The notes: a model not told the origin generated them from the letters alone. Counted from the stretch's first letter, positions 25,209 through 34,330 are shown. The stretch is DNA of 45,114 nt from Ramlibacter aquaticus (GCF_015159745.1 NZ_JADDOJ010000031.1:1-45114); one strand, 5' to 3'. Program-made: numbers and translations.

Positions 25209-25721
25209 ATGGACAAGCCCCGGCCTTCGCTGCTGCGCCGCCTGCTGCTGGGGCTGCTGGCCCTGGTGCTGCTGTTCGAGGAGTGGGGCTGGGAGCCGCT
25301 GCAGGCCGCCCTCGCCCGCCTGGGACGCCTGCCGATCTTCGCCACCCTGGAGCGCTGGGTCCGCAGCCAGCCGCCCTGGGCTGCGCTGGCCCTGTACGTG
25401 CTGCCCGCGCTGGCCCTGCTCCCGGCCAAGCTGCTGGCGCTCTGGCTGATCGGCCACCAGCACGCCCTGCTGGGGCTGGGGTCGCTGCTGGCGGCCAAGG
25501 CCCTGGGCACCGCCGTGCTGGCCCGGCTTTTCACGCTGACCCAGCCCGCGCTCATGAAGCTGGAGTGGTTCGCACGGCTCTACCCGCGCTGGAAGGCCTG
25601 GAAGGACGAGCTCCTGGCGCAGGTGCGCGCCAGCCCCGCCTGGCTGGCGACAGGCCGCCTCGTGGCGGACGTCCGGCGGCAATGGAGGCTCTGGCTGCGC
25701 GGACGCGACGGCAGCGCCTAG
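25209..25721 (+). CDS. Hypothetical membrane protein
   Basis: 170 residues from ATG 25209. Two or three hydrophobic helices (RLLLGLLALVLLFEEWGWEP, AALALYVLPALALLPAKLLA and LLGLGSLLAAKALGTAVLAR) are separated by short charged loops. A C-terminal basic amphipathic part (LYPRWKAWKDELLAQVRASP, VRRQWRLWLRGRDG) follows. I do not recognise a named family; similar proteins are, to my knowledge, annotated as hypothetical in Burkholderiales. The start codon lacks a ribosome site and has a -10-like hexamer six bases upstream. It is convergent with the methyltransferase gene. Confidence 0.7.
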   Translation: MDKPRPSLLRRLLLGLLALVLLFEEWGWEPLQAALARLGRLPIFATLERWVRSQPPWAALALYVLPALALLPAKLLALWLIGHQHALLGLGSLLAAKALGTAVLARLFTLTQPALMKLEWFARLYPRWKAWKDELLAQVRASPAWLATGRLVADVRRQWRLWLRGRDGSA

Positions 25722-25740
25722 GCTGCGGTGCCTCGCAGCC
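25721..25740. terminator. Stem-loop between convergent genes
   Basis: Perfect 7-base arms GGCTGCG (25721-25727) and CGCAGCC (25734-25740) around GTGCCT, beginning in the stop codon of the upstream gene. No T-tract on either strand. Confidence 0.3.
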
Positions 25741-25788
25741 CAGGGGCCGCAATCGCCTGGGGCGCACGCCGCAGCGCCCGCGACGGGC

Positions 25789-26343
25789 CTAGAGGCTGAA
25801 GCCGAACAGGTCCGGCGCCCCGGCCGGCTGGGCCTGCTCGGCCTGCAGCATGCGCAGCTTGGTGGCCACGCCGCCATCGGCTGAAAAGCCGCCTCCGGCG
25901 TTGCCGGCCGCGAGCACGCGGTGGCAGGGCACGATGGGGGCGAAGGGATTCAGCCCCAGTGCCTGGCCCACGGCACGCGAGGCCCCCGGCTCGCCCAGCG
26001 CCTGCGCGATCTCGCCGTAGGTGCGCGTGCGGCCGGGCGGGATGGCCCGCGTGATCTCGTACACGCGGCGGTGGAACGGCGTGACGGTGTCCCAGGCCAG
26101 GCGCACATCCTCCAGCCCGTCGGGATGGCCCGCCAGGGCCGCCTGCATGCGGGCCATGACGACCTGCACGGCCAGCGACGGCTCTCGCTCATCCACGCCG
26201 GGCAGGCGCTGCGCCATGCGGGCGCGGGTGCGTTCGCTGTCCGCCTCGGGCAGCTGGGCCGCGAGGATGGTGCCGTCCGCCCGCCACGCGATGCCGCAAG
26301 GGCCGAGCGCGGTCTCGAACAGGCACCAGCCCGCCCCGTCCAT
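25789..26343 (-). CDS. ogt: Methylated-DNA--protein-cysteine methyltransferase
   Basis: 184 residues from ATG 26343, one base after the stop of the GST-like gene. C-terminal DNA-binding/active-site domain: VYEITRAIPPGRTRTYGEIA, ASRAVGQALGLNPFAPIVPC and the acceptor Cys140 in VPCHRVLAAG. The active site reads PCHR as in Ogt/Ada. The N-terminal half is the usual RNase H-like domain. It transfers methyl groups from O6-methylguanine to itself, once per protein. There is no Ada-type N-terminal regulatory domain. It is the last gene of the eleven-gene run and lies two genes from an AidB-like dehydrogenase, another alkylation-response protein. Confidence 0.93.
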   Translation of the reverse strand: MDGAGWCLFETALGPCGIAWRADGTILAAQLPEADSERTRARMAQRLPGVDEREPSLAVQVVMARMQAALAGHPDGLEDVRLAWDTVTPFHRRVYEITRAIPPGRTRTYGEIAQALGEPGASRAVGQALGLNPFAPIVPCHRVLAAGNAGGGFSADGGVATKLRMLQAEQAQPAGAPDLFGFSL

Positions 26344-26344
26344 C

Positions 26345-27298
26345 TCAGGCCGCCTCGACCTTGCGCAGCACGTAGCCGATGCGCGGGAAGTGCACGTGCA
26401 CCACGCCGGCACGCGGGTCCTCGCGGCGCAGGCTGTAGTGCGTGCGGGTGGCGGCGATCAGCTCGCCCTCCGTCGGCTCGGGGCCGAAGGCCTCCCCGGA
26501 GATCGTGACGCGCGAGCCCAGCGGGATGCCGTGGTCGTCCTGGAAGGCGGAATCGACCAGGAAGTTCTGGCCGGGCGGCAGCGGCTCGGTCTCGCGCGCG
26601 AGCGCAATGGCGTGCGCGCTGTCGAAGGGCTCGGCCACGCCATGGCCGAAGGCCTTCATGCGGTCCATCCACTCCAGCACGGCGGGGGTGGCGTTGAGCA
26701 CGTCGGCCACCGGCGGCACCTGCTCGCGGGTGTACCAGAGCGGGTGGTAGGTGGCGAAGTCGGCCACGCAGGGCTCCATGCCGAAGAGGAAGTCGTGCTC
26801 CTCGACCATGCTGGCGATGCGCCGCAGGTACGAGCGGTAGGCGCTGGCCGCGTCGCCCGGACGCAGGCGCAGCGCGCCGCTGCCCATGGCCTGGCGGTCG
26901 GCCGCAAAGGCCTTGGCCGCCTCGGGCGGCTGGCCGGCGAACAGGTGGGCGGCGCCCTTGGGCTGCAGGTTGTAGCCCATGGCGGCCCAGAACAGCGTGC
27001 TGTCGGCCCACTGCGCGAAGACGCGCGAGACGCCGCGCAGGTGTGCCGGGTACAGGGTGGGCTCGGGCTGGATGTGCTCCAGCACGTCGCCGATGAGCGC
27101 GGTGTCGCAGTAGATGTCGGCGCCGATCTGCAGGAACGGCGTCTTGCGGTAGCCGCCGGTGAGCGCGACCACGTCGGGCTTGGGCAGGATGCGCGGCACC
27201 TCGACCGAGCGCCAGGCGTGCTGCTTCCAGCCAAGGATGAGGCGTACCTTTTCCGAGAAGGGCGAGGCGGCGTAGTGGTGCAGGATGAGGTCGGGCAT
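26345..27298 (-). CDS. Glutathione S-transferase-like protein
   Basis: 317 residues from ATG 27298 (MPDLILHHYAASPFSEKVRL); ATG 27319, seven codons upstream, is an alternative. The N-terminal thioredoxin fold has SPFSEKVRLILGWK and the cis-Pro/glutathione-binding RKTPFLQIGADIYCDTALIG. An all-helical GST C-domain follows (MVEEHDFLFGMEPCVADFAT). At ~320 residues it is about 100 longer than classical GSTs; the extra C-terminal part (GSRVTISGEAFGPEPTEGEL, YSLRREDPRAGVVHVHFPRI) looks like an added beta-rich domain. A detoxification or thiol role is inferred from the family only. It lies between the AidB-like and methyltransferase genes. Confidence 0.85.
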   Translation of the reverse strand: MPDLILHHYAASPFSEKVRLILGWKQHAWRSVEVPRILPKPDVVALTGGYRKTPFLQIGADIYCDTALIGDVLEHIQPEPTLYPAHLRGVSRVFAQWADSTLFWAAMGYNLQPKGAAHLFAGQPPEAAKAFAADRQAMGSGALRLRPGDAASAYRSYLRRIASMVEEHDFLFGMEPCVADFATYHPLWYTREQVPPVADVLNATPAVLEWMDRMKAFGHGVAEPFDSAHAIALARETEPLPPGQNFLVDSAFQDDHGIPLGSRVTISGEAFGPEPTEGELIAATRTHYSLRREDPRAGVVHVHFPRIGYVLRKVEAA

Positions 27299-27334
27299 GG
27301 GGCGAAGGGTTGGGTTCATGGCTGGAAAGGCCGG

Positions 27335-28978
27335 TCAGCGGGGACGTGCGCGTTGCACGATGGTGTCGAAATCGGTGCCGGCCGGCAAGCTGCCGAAGGT
27401 CTGGCCCCAGCGGCCGGCAAGGCGGGAGTCGCAGAAGGCTGCGAAGACGGCGGCCGGGGCGCTGCGGGCCAGGAGCCCGGCCTGCACCGCCAGGGCCACG
27501 TCCTGCGCCAGCAGCCGGGCTTCCACTTCGGTGGCCATGGCCTCGACCCGGGCCGGCAGCGCATCGGCCAGCCGGTCCAGGGCCGCGTGCTGGCCGCGAG
27601 CGGGCGCCAGCTCGGCGGCGAGCGCCGCGCCGGCGTCGGCCTTGCGCAGCGCGCGCAGCAGGTCCAGCGCCATGATGTTGCCGGCGCCCTCCCAGATGGA
27701 ATTCAGCGGCATCTCGCGGTAGATGCGCGCCATCACCCCCTGGCCGCCCTCCTCCACGTAGCCGTTGCCGCCCAGGCATTCCATGGCCTCCTGGGCGAAG
27801 GCCGCGCCGCGCTTGCAGATCCAGAACTTGGCCACCGGCGTGAGCAGGCGCGCCATCGCGCGCTCGTGGGCGTCGCCCGGGTGGTCGAAGCTGCGCGCCA
27901 GGCGAAGCGCCAGCGCGGTGGCGGCCTCGGACTCGAGCGCCAGGTCGGCCAGCACGCTGCGCATCAGCGGCTGGTCTATGAGCGGCTTGCCGAAGGCCTG
28001 GCGCTGGGCCGTGTGGTCCAGCGCGAGCGAGAGCGCTTGGCGCATGAGGCCGCTGGTGCCCAGGGCGCAATCCAGACGGGTCATGGTGCCCATCTCGAGG
28101 ATCTGGGGCACGCCGCGGCCCTCCTCGCCCACCAGCCAGGCAGCCGCATCCTCGAACTCGACTTCGGAACTCGCATTCGCCTTGTTGCCCAGCTTGTCCT
28201 TCAGGCGCTGGATGCGGATCGCATTGCGGGTGCCGTCGGGCAGCCAGCGCGGCAGGAAGAAGCACGACAGGCCGCCCGGCGCGTTGGCCAGGATGAGGAA
28301 GGCGTCGCACATGGGGGCCGAGAAGAACCACTTGTGGCCGGTGATGCGGAAGCGCCGGCCCCAGCCGTCCTCGCCGTCCGGCACCGCCCCCGTGGTGTTG
28401 GCGCGCACGTCCGAGCCGCCCTGCTTCTCGGTCATGCCCATGCCCATGGTGAGGCCGGCCTTGCGGTCGAAAGGCAGCGGCGCCGGATCGTAGGCGCGCG
28501 CGGCCAGGCCGGGCGCCCAGTCGCGGTGGATCGCCGGGTTCGCGCGCAGGGCCGGCATGACCGCATAGGTCATGGAGATCGGGCACAGGATGGACGGCTC
28601 GGCCTCGGTGAAGAGCATGAAGGCCGCCGCGCGCCGCACGTGCGGCGAAGGCCCCTCGCCGGCCCAGGGCGTGCCGTGCAGCCCGGCCTCGGCCGCGGCG
28701 CCCATGAGGGCGTGGTAGCTGGGATGGAACTCCACCTCGTCGATGCGTCGCCCGAAGCGGTCGTGGCTGCGCAGCTGCGGCGCGTGCACGTTCGCCAGGC
28801 GGGCGTCCTCCTGCATGCGCGGGCTGCCGACCGCGCGGCCCAGCGCGTGGAACTGCGCGGTGTCCAGGGCCGGCGCGTTCAGCCGCAGCGCGTCCTGCAG
28901 GGCCCGGTTGCCGGCGAAAGCGTCGTAGCCGGCCAGCGGTTCGGGCTGGTTGAACACGTCATGGGTGGCTTGTGGCAT
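27335..28978 (-). CDS. aidB: AidB-like acyl-CoA dehydrogenase family protein
   Basis: 547 residues from ATG 28978, with GGAGG seven bases upstream. It begins with the AidB N-terminal signature MPQATHDVFNQPEPLAGYDA and continues LANVHAPQLRSHDRFGRRID and EVEFHPSYHALMGAAAEAGL. The flavin/acyl-CoA dehydrogenase core has MGMTEKQGGSDVRANTTGAV, TGHKWFFSAPMCDAFLILAN and NSIWEGAGNIMALDLLRALR. The length matches E. coli AidB (541). AidB is induced by alkylating agents, binds FAD and DNA, and has weak isovaleryl-CoA dehydrogenase activity. Its placement with an Ogt-type methyltransferase supports an alkylation-protection role. The start overlaps the desaturase 3' end by 20 bases. Confidence 0.9.
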   Translation of the reverse strand: MPQATHDVFNQPEPLAGYDAFAGNRALQDALRLNAPALDTAQFHALGRAVGSPRMQEDARLANVHAPQLRSHDRFGRRIDEVEFHPSYHALMGAAAEAGLHGTPWAGEGPSPHVRRAAAFMLFTEAEPSILCPISMTYAVMPALRANPAIHRDWAPGLAARAYDPAPLPFDRKAGLTMGMGMTEKQGGSDVRANTTGAVPDGEDGWGRRFRITGHKWFFSAPMCDAFLILANAPGGLSCFFLPRWLPDGTRNAIRIQRLKDKLGNKANASSEVEFEDAAAWLVGEEGRGVPQILEMGTMTRLDCALGTSGLMRQALSLALDHTAQRQAFGKPLIDQPLMRSVLADLALESEAATALALRLARSFDHPGDAHERAMARLLTPVAKFWICKRGAAFAQEAMECLGGNGYVEEGGQGVMARIYREMPLNSIWEGAGNIMALDLLRALRKADAGAALAAELAPARGQHAALDRLADALPARVEAMATEVEARLLAQDVALAVQAGLLARSAPAAVFAAFCDSRLAGRWGQTFGSLPAGTDFDTIVQRARPR

Positions 28979-30014
28979 GGCGCGGCCTCCGGTCGGCGAA
29001 CACGATGCGCCAGGCATCGGCGACGTCGCGCACCTCGGCCCCGTCCAGGGCGCCGCGCGCACGCAGCAGCCGGTGCAGCGCCGGCAGGCGGTAATGGGGC
29101 ACCGCCGGGTACAGGTGGTGCTCCAGGTGGTAGTTCACGTGGTGGGGGAACAGCACCCAGCCCGCCACACGGTTGGCCAGCCCGCCCCAGCTGCGGTTGC
29201 AGCGCGCCGCCGTGAGCGGGGAGGACAGGTCGGCCACGCCGCCGTGCTCCAGGATGGCGCGAAGGCGCAGGATGGGCTGGATGACCGTGAGCAGGGGCAG
29301 CATCCAGAACACGGCGTACATCGCGAGCCCCCGCGTGCCGCCCAGCGCAAAAGCCGCCAGCGGCGCGGCGAGGTGCAAGCCCAGCACCCACCAGCGGTCG
29401 GCGCGGGCCGCCACGCGCAGCGCCTCGGAGGTGTCGTCCAGCGGGCGGATGCTGCGCCGGGTCTCGCTGTTGATGGCGGGCGCGCCGAAGAAGTAGGCGA
29501 AGGTCTTCCAGGCGTTGAGGCCCGTGATGTCCAGCGCCAGCTTGCGCAGCAGGTAGGCCCGCCCGCGCGGGTAGCCGCCGTGGATGGCGGTGTCCGGGTC
29601 TTCCGCGCTGTACAGGTTGTTGTGGTGCAGCCGGTGCGTGACGCGGTAGGTGCACATGGAAATGCCGGCGGACATGCCGACCAGCCGGCCAACCGCGTCG
29701 TTCAGGCCGCGGTGGGCGAAGAGCCGGTAATGCGCCGCTTCGTGCGCGAGGATGAAGAGGCCGTGCTGGGCGATGCCGATCACGAGCACGCAGGCCAGCA
29801 CCCCGGGGCCCGGCCACAGCCACACGCCGGCAGCGATGGCCAGCGCGATCACCGCCAGGTTGCCGCCCAGGGCCCACAGGGTGCGGGGCACCGACAGGCG
29901 GGTGAGCGGCGCGAGGTCCTCGGCCGAGAGCCAGCGCCGGGCCTGGGCGTTGCGCGAGCCGGGGCGCCGCAGGTCCTCGCGGAACTCCTCGCCTGCCGCG
30001 CCCGGCCCGTGCAT
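28959..30014 (-). CDS. Membrane fatty acid desaturase family protein
   Basis: 351 residues from ATG 30014, two bases after the oxidoreductase stop. It has the three histidine boxes of di-iron membrane desaturases: HEAAHYRLFAHRG (residues 91-103), THRLHHNNLYSAEDP (126-140) and VNYHLEHHLYPAVPHY (near 300), with about four membrane helices. It should insert a double bond or hydroxyl into a lipid acyl chain at the cytoplasmic face of the membrane; regiospecificity cannot be told. Its location downstream of beta-oxidation genes fits lipid remodelling. Its 3' end overlaps the aidB-like start. Confidence 0.9.
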   Translation of the reverse strand: MHGPGAAGEEFREDLRRPGSRNAQARRWLSAEDLAPLTRLSVPRTLWALGGNLAVIALAIAAGVWLWPGPGVLACVLVIGIAQHGLFILAHEAAHYRLFAHRGLNDAVGRLVGMSAGISMCTYRVTHRLHHNNLYSAEDPDTAIHGGYPRGRAYLLRKLALDITGLNAWKTFAYFFGAPAINSETRRSIRPLDDTSEALRVAARADRWWVLGLHLAAPLAAFALGGTRGLAMYAVFWMLPLLTVIQPILRLRAILEHGGVADLSSPLTAARCNRSWGGLANRVAGWVLFPHHVNYHLEHHLYPAVPHYRLPALHRLLRARGALDGAEVRDVADAWRIVFADRRPRHATSHP

Positions 30015-30016
30015 GC

Positions 30017-31027
30017 TCAGACCAGCTTGACCAGCTGCTTGCCGAAGTTGCGGCCCTTGAGCAGGCCCAGGAAGGCCTCCGGGGCGCTTTCCAGGCCCTG
30101 GGCCACGGATTCGCGCGGGCGGAACTTGCCGCTGCCCACCAGCTGGCCCAGCTCCTGCAGGGCCTGCGGCCACACTTCCATGTGCTCGCTGACGATGAAG
30201 CCCTCCAGCCGCACGCGGTTGACCAGCAGCAGCTGCGGGTAGGTCATGGGCACGGGCTGGCCGTCGTAGCCGGCGATCATCCCGCACAGCGCGATGCGGG
30301 CGAAGGCGTTCATGCGCAGCATCACCGCGTCCAGGCAGACGCCGCCCACGTTCTCGAACAGGCCATCGACGCCGTCAGGCGCCGCCTGCGCGATCTCCTT
30401 GGAGAGCGCGTAGGCGTCCTTGCCGCGGTAGTCGATGCAGGCGTCGAAGCCGATCTCTTCCACCACATACTTGCACTTGTCCGGGCCGCCGGCGATGCCG
30501 ACCACGCGGCAGCCGCGCGCCTTGGCCAGCGCGCCGAAGGCCGTGCCCACGGCGCCCGAGGCGGCGCTCACCATCACGGTCTGGCCGGGCTTGGGGTCGA
30601 TGATCTTGACCAGGCCGTACCAGGCCGTGACGCCGGGCATGCCCACCGCGCCCAGGTAGTGCGAAAGCGGCACGTGCGTGGTGTCCACCTTGCGCAGCAT
30701 GCCGACCTGGTCGGCGTCGACCACGCTGTACTCCTGCCAGCCGCCCATGCCCACGACCTTGTCGCCGGCCGCGAACTTGGGCGAGCGGCTTTCCACCACC
30801 TCACCCACGGTGCCGCCCTGCATCACCTGCCCCAGGGGCTGCGGCTGGGCGTAGCTCTTGCTCTCGTTCATGCGCCCGCGCATGTACGGATCCAGGCTGA
30901 GGAAATGATGGCGCACCAGCACCTGGCCGTCGGCCAGGGCCGGGGTCTCGGCGGTGACCAGCTTGAAGTTGGAGGCGCTGGCCTCGCCCTTGGGACGGTT
31001 GTCGAGGTGGATCTGTCGGTTCTGCAT
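30017..31027 (-). CDS. NADP-dependent MDR oxidoreductase (CurA/PTGR-like)
   Basis: 336 residues from ATG 31027 with AAGGAG six bases upstream. Zinc-less medium-chain dehydrogenase/reductase: N-terminal FLSLDPYMRGRMNESKSYAQ, nucleotide-binding VSAASGAVGTAFGALAKARG (A-x-x-G-x-x-G), GGPDKCKYVVEEIGFDACID and DGLFENVGGVCLDAVM. Close to E. coli CurA (YncB) and mammalian prostaglandin reductases, which reduce the double bond of alpha,beta-unsaturated carbonyls. A role in handling enoyl or aldehyde products beside the acyl-CoA genes is inference. It lies 10 bases after the thioesterase gene and 2 before the desaturase gene. Confidence 0.9.
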   Translation of the reverse strand: MQNRQIHLDNRPKGEASASNFKLVTAETPALADGQVLVRHHFLSLDPYMRGRMNESKSYAQPQPLGQVMQGGTVGEVVESRSPKFAAGDKVVGMGGWQEYSVVDADQVGMLRKVDTTHVPLSHYLGAVGMPGVTAWYGLVKIIDPKPGQTVMVSAASGAVGTAFGALAKARGCRVVGIAGGPDKCKYVVEEIGFDACIDYRGKDAYALSKEIAQAAPDGVDGLFENVGGVCLDAVMLRMNAFARIALCGMIAGYDGQPVPMTYPQLLLVNRVRLEGFIVSEHMEVWPQALQELGQLVGSGKFRPRESVAQGLESAPEAFLGLLKGRNFGKQLVKLV

Positions 31028-31037
31028 GTGCGGCTCC

Positions 31038-31469
31038 TTAGTCGGTGGAAATCACGTCCAGCGCGTTGCTGCTCTTGGGCCCGGTCGGCAGGCGCTTGAC
31101 GTACTTGAAGGTGCCGGTGGCGTGGGCGCAGGCCCGTCCCTCGGCATCGTAGATCGTGGCCTCGGTGAAGGCCATGGTCGCGGTGCGGTGCATCAGCCGG
31201 CCGCGGCCGGTCAGGCGGCCCCGCGCCGGCTGCATGAAGCTGGTCTTCATCTCGATGGTGACCACGCCCATCTCCTGGGCCACGCTGCGCGCGGCCACGG
31301 CCATGGTCACGTCCATGAGCGTCATCACGGCGCCGCCGTGCGTGACGCCGAAGGAGTTCAGGTGGTCCTCGGCAGGCAGGTACTGCAGCTCCGACTCGCC
31401 GCCCTCGAAGCGGTGCAGCTCGAAGCCCAGGTGGTCGACGAAGGGGACGCGGACGCCGAAGTTCAGCAA
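31038..31469 (-). CDS. PaaI-like hotdog thioesterase
   Basis: 143 residues starting at TTG 31469, with GGAGG about ten bases upstream inside the end of the SDR gene. Hotdog fold with the PaaI-type active-site segment EDHLNSFGVTHGGAVMTLMD (HGG plus downstream Asp), then VTIEMKTSFMQPARGRLTG. It should hydrolyse acyl-CoA or aryl-CoA thioesters and so relieve CoA trapping. Part of the tight SDR-thioesterase-oxidoreductase-desaturase series; the gap to the SDR stop is 4 bases. Confidence 0.88.
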   Translation of the reverse strand: MLNFGVRVPFVDHLGFELHRFEGGESELQYLPAEDHLNSFGVTHGGAVMTLMDVTMAVAARSVAQEMGVVTIEMKTSFMQPARGRLTGRGRLMHRTATMAFTEATIYDAEGRACAHATGTFKYVKRLPTGPKSSNALDVISTD

Positions 31470-31473
31470 GGCC

Positions 31474-32265
31474 TCAACCTCCGGTGACGGAACTGACGCC
31501 GCCGTCCACCGCCAGCCACTGGCCGGTGATGTGCTTGCCGGCGTCAGAGGCGAACAGCAGGGCCGTGCCCTTCAGGTCCTCGTCGTCGCCCAGGCGCTTG
31601 AGCGGCGCATGCGCGGCCAGCTTGTCCTCGCCCAGGCGCTCCAGCGTGCCGCGCGTCATCTTGCTCGGGAAGAAGCCCGGGCAGATCGCGTTGACGGTGA
31701 TGTTGTACTGGCCCCATTCGCAGCCCAGCGCCCGGGTGAAGTTGACCACCGCGCCCTTGGAGGTGTTGTACGCGATGGTCTGCATCTCGGGCGGGTTGCC
31801 GCCCAGGCCGGCGATGGAGGCGATGTTGATGATGCGGCCGTACCGGGCCGGGATCATGCTCTTCTTGGCGATGTGCTGCGAGAGGATGAAGTAGCCCCGC
31901 ACGTTGAGGTTCATCAGCTTGTCCCAGGCCTCGACCGGGTGGTCTTCGGCCGGGGAGCCCCAGGCGGCACCGGCGTTGTTGACCAGGATGTGCACGTCGC
32001 CCATGCGCTGCAGGGTCTCGTCGGCCAGGCGCCGGATGTCCTCCTCGCGGCCGCAGTCGGCGGCGATCCAGCGCGCGTCGATGCCGGCGGCCTGCAGTTC
32101 GGCCGCGGCCTGCTCCAGGTCCTCGGCCTTGCGCGAGGTCAGCATGACCTTGGCGCCGGCCTCGCCCAGCGCGTGCGCGATCTGCAGGCCCAGGCCGCGC
32201 GAGCCCCCGGTGACGAGCGCGGTCTTGCCGCGGAGGTCGAAAAGCTGTTGGACGGTACGTGTCAT
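31474..32265 (-). CDS. Short-chain dehydrogenase/reductase (SDR)
   Basis: 263 residues from ATG 32265, overlapping the stop of the small membrane protein gene (ATGA). Classical SDR: TGGSRGLGLQ cofactor loop (residues 19-28), NNAGAAWG, catalytic Ser150, Tyr166 and Lys170 (YNTSK), and NAICPGFFPSKMT. The residues after the second beta strand (LTSRK) suggest NADP preference. It is similar in layout to gluconate 5-dehydrogenase and 3-oxoacyl-reductase types, so the substrate is undecided; its position downstream of FadB, thiolase and acyl-CoA dehydrogenase makes a hydroxyacyl or oxoacyl intermediate plausible. Confidence 0.88.
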   Translation of the reverse strand: MTRTVQQLFDLRGKTALVTGGSRGLGLQIAHALGEAGAKVMLTSRKAEDLEQAAAELQAAGIDARWIAADCGREEDIRRLADETLQRMGDVHILVNNAGAAWGSPAEDHPVEAWDKLMNLNVRGYFILSQHIAKKSMIPARYGRIINIASIAGLGGNPPEMQTIAYNTSKGAVVNFTRALGCEWGQYNITVNAICPGFFPSKMTRGTLERLGEDKLAAHAPLKRLGDDEDLKGTALLFASDAGKHITGQWLAVDGGVSSVTGG

Positions 32266-32489
32266 GGTCGTGTGTCGTTCTTGGTGTCGAGATCGGCGGT
32301 GAGGCGGGAGCGCACCCAGATGAGCACCACCCCGGCGGCCACCCCGAAGCCGCCGAGCGTCCAGAGGGCGGCGGCCAGGGCGCCCTGCCGCCCGGCCACG
32401 GCCAGCCCCAGCACGATGGCGAACAGCCCCCCGTAGATCGCGACCCACACGAGGCGCTCGATCCAGGTGAGCAGGCTGGCCGCCGCCAT
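32262..32489 (-). CDS. Small two-helix membrane protein
   Basis: 75 residues from ATG 32489, which overlaps the acyl-CoA dehydrogenase stop by one base (TGATG); its own stop overlaps the SDR start (ATGA). Two membrane helices: WVAIYGGLFAIVLGLAVAG and LWTLGGFGVAAGVVLIWVR, with a short charged tail TADLDTKNDTRP. I do not recognise a named family. Coupling at both ends argues that it is translated and belongs to the beta-oxidation operon, perhaps as a membrane tether or partner; that is inference. Confidence 0.75.
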   Translation of the reverse strand: MAAASLLTWIERLVWVAIYGGLFAIVLGLAVAGRQGALAAALWTLGGFGVAAGVVLIWVRSRLTADLDTKNDTRP

Positions 32490-34330
32490 CAGAAGGCCTC
32501 TTCGGGAATCTCGACGCAGGTCGGGTCGCGGCTGGCCACCACCTGCAGCCAGGCGCCGATCTTGGGCAGCTCGTAATGGAAGAAGTAGCGCAGCGCTGCC
32601 AGCCGGCCCTGCCCTGCGGGGTCCTGCGTGTCCGCGGGCACCGAGAGCGCCACGTCCAGCCACATCCAGGCGATCACCACATGGCCGAAGGCCTGCAGGT
32701 AGGGAACCGCATTGCGCAGCGCCTCGGCCGGGTTGCCCGTGGCCCAGGCCGCCTTGGTGGCGGCGCCCACGTCCTGCAGCGCCTTGCCCAGGGCATTGGC
32801 ATGGCCGGCCAGGTCGGGCCGGTGGATCGCGCGCTCGATCGTCGCGTTGATGCGGCCGGCCACCAGCGAGAGGCCCTTGCCGCCTTCCATGGTGACCTTG
32901 CGGCCCAGCAGGTCGGCGGCCTGGATGCCGTGCGTGCCCTCGTGGATCATGTTCAGGCGGTTGTCGCGCCAGTACTGCTCCACCGGGAAATCGCGCGTGT
33001 AGCCGTAGCCGCCGTGGATCTGGATCGCCAGCGAATTCGCCTCCAGGCAGAACTCGCTGGGCCAGCTCTTGGCGATGGGCGTGAGCACCTCCAGCAGCAG
33101 GCGCGCCTCGTCGGCCGCGGCCGCCTCGCCGGTGCGCAGTTCGTCCACCAGGCGGGCGCAGTACAGCATCAGCGCCAGCGCGCCCTCGCCATACGATTTC
33201 TGCGCCAGCAGCATGCGGCGGATGTCGGCGTGCTCGATGATGCGCACCTGCGGCTGGGCGGCGTCCTTGCCGGCGGGGCCCACGGGCCGGCCCTGCGGCC
33301 GGTTCTTCGCGTAGTCCAGCGAGGCGTAGTAGCCGGCCAGGCCCAGGGCCGTGGCCGCCATGCCGATGCCGATGCGGGCCTCGTTCATCATGTGGAACAT
33401 GCAGCGCAGGCCCTCGCCCGGCTTGCCCACCAGGTAGCCGATGGCGCCCGCGCCCCCGCGGACCGGGTACTTGCCCTCGCCGAAGTTCAGCAGCGTGTTG
33501 GTGGTGCCGCGCCAGCCCAGCTTGTGGTTCAGGCCGGCCAGCGCGACGTCGTTGCGCTCGCCCGTCAGCCGGCCCTCGGTGTCGACCAGCTTCTTGGGCA
33601 CGATGAAGAGCGAGATGCCCTTCACGCCCGGCACCAGCTTGCCGTCCGGTCCGGGGATCTTGGCCAGCACCAGGTGCACGATGTTCTCGGACAGCTCGTG
33701 CTCGCCGGCCGAGATCCACATCTTGTTGCCGCGCAGCCGGAACCGCGGGCCCAGCGGGTCGGCTTCGAAGCCCTCGCCGTCGGGCGTGGCACGGGTGGCC
33801 ACGTCGGACAGCGAGGAGCCGGCCTGCGGTTCCGACAGGCACATGGTGCCCGAGAAGCGGCCGTTGAATTCGTTGAGCGCGAAGACCTTCTTCTGCAGCT
33901 CGGTGCCGTGCGCCAGCAGCAGGTTGGCGTTGCCGATGGTCAGCAGGCCGCCGCCGATGCTCACCGAGGCGGTGGCGAAGAACGCGCCCGCGGCCGCCTC
34001 CACGGTGTAGGGCAGCTGCATGCCGCCGATCTCGTAGTCCTGCGCGGCGCTGAGCATGCCGGATTCGGCGAAGGCGCGCGAAGCCTCGTGGGTGGCCTGC
34101 GGCAGCACGACCTTCAGGCCGCCCTGCCCATCATCGACGGCGCGCGGCTCCTCGGTGTCCACCAGTCGGTTGAAGGGGGCGTACTTCTCGCGCGCGATCC
34201 GCTCGCAGGTGTCCAGCACCGCGTCGAAGGTCTCGCGCGAGTGGTCCGCGAAACGCGGCCGCCCGCACAGCCGGCCGGCCTGCAGCCACTCGTGCAGCAG
34301 GAAGTCGACGGTGGGACGCAGCGCGCTCAC
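32489..34330 (-). CDS. Acyl-CoA dehydrogenase, large DmdC/FadE-like form
   Basis: 613 residues from GTG 34330, overlapping the thiolase stop (GTGA). N-terminal helical extension ([20 protein letters not shown]), FAD/acyl-CoA core with [20 protein letters not shown] and [34 protein letters not shown], and the catalytic-type Glu in [20 protein letters not shown]-terminal helical domain ([20 protein letters not shown]) follows. About 600 residues is the length of the DmdC (methylmercaptopropionyl-CoA dehydrogenase) and related group, longer than MCAD-type enzymes (~380). It introduces the 2,3 double bond of an acyl-CoA; chain specificity is unknown. Confidence 0.9.
   Translation of the reverse strand: MSALRPTVDFLLHEWLQAGRLCGRPRFADHSRETFDAVLDTCERIAREKYAPFNRLVDTEEPRAVDDGQGGLKVVLPQATHEASRAFAESGMLSAAQDYEIGGMQLPYTVEAAAGAFFATASVSIGGGLLTIGNANLLLAHGTELQKKVFALNEFNGRFSGTMCLSEPQAGSSLSDVATRATPDGEGFEADPLGPRFRLRGNKMWISAGEHELSENIVHLVLAKIPGPDGKLVPGVKGISLFIVPKKLVDTEGRLTGERNDVALAGLNHKLGWRGTTNTLLNFGEGKYPVRGGAGAIGYLVGKPGEGLRCMFHMMNEARIGIGMAATALGLAGYYASLDYAKNRPQGRPVGPAGKDAAQPQVRIIEHADIRRMLLAQKSYGEGALALMLYCARLVDELRTGEAAAADEARLLLEVLTPIAKSWPSEFCLEANSLAIQIHGGYGYTRDFPVEQYWRDNRLNMIHEGTHGIQAADLLGRKVTMEGGKGLSLVAGRINATIERAIHRPDLAGHANALGKALQDVGAATKAAWATGNPAEALRNAVPYLQAFGHVVIAWMWLDVALSVPADTQDPAGQGRLAALRYFFHYELPKIGAWLQVVASRDPTCVEIPEEAF

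Noticed and set aside
26021..29215. Plus-strand open frame of about 1064 codons
   Set aside because: It is antisense to the methyltransferase, GST, AidB and desaturase genes. Its product is a low-complexity Ala/Arg/Gly/His/Val mixture with no domain, as expected for a codon-position shadow in GC-rich DNA.
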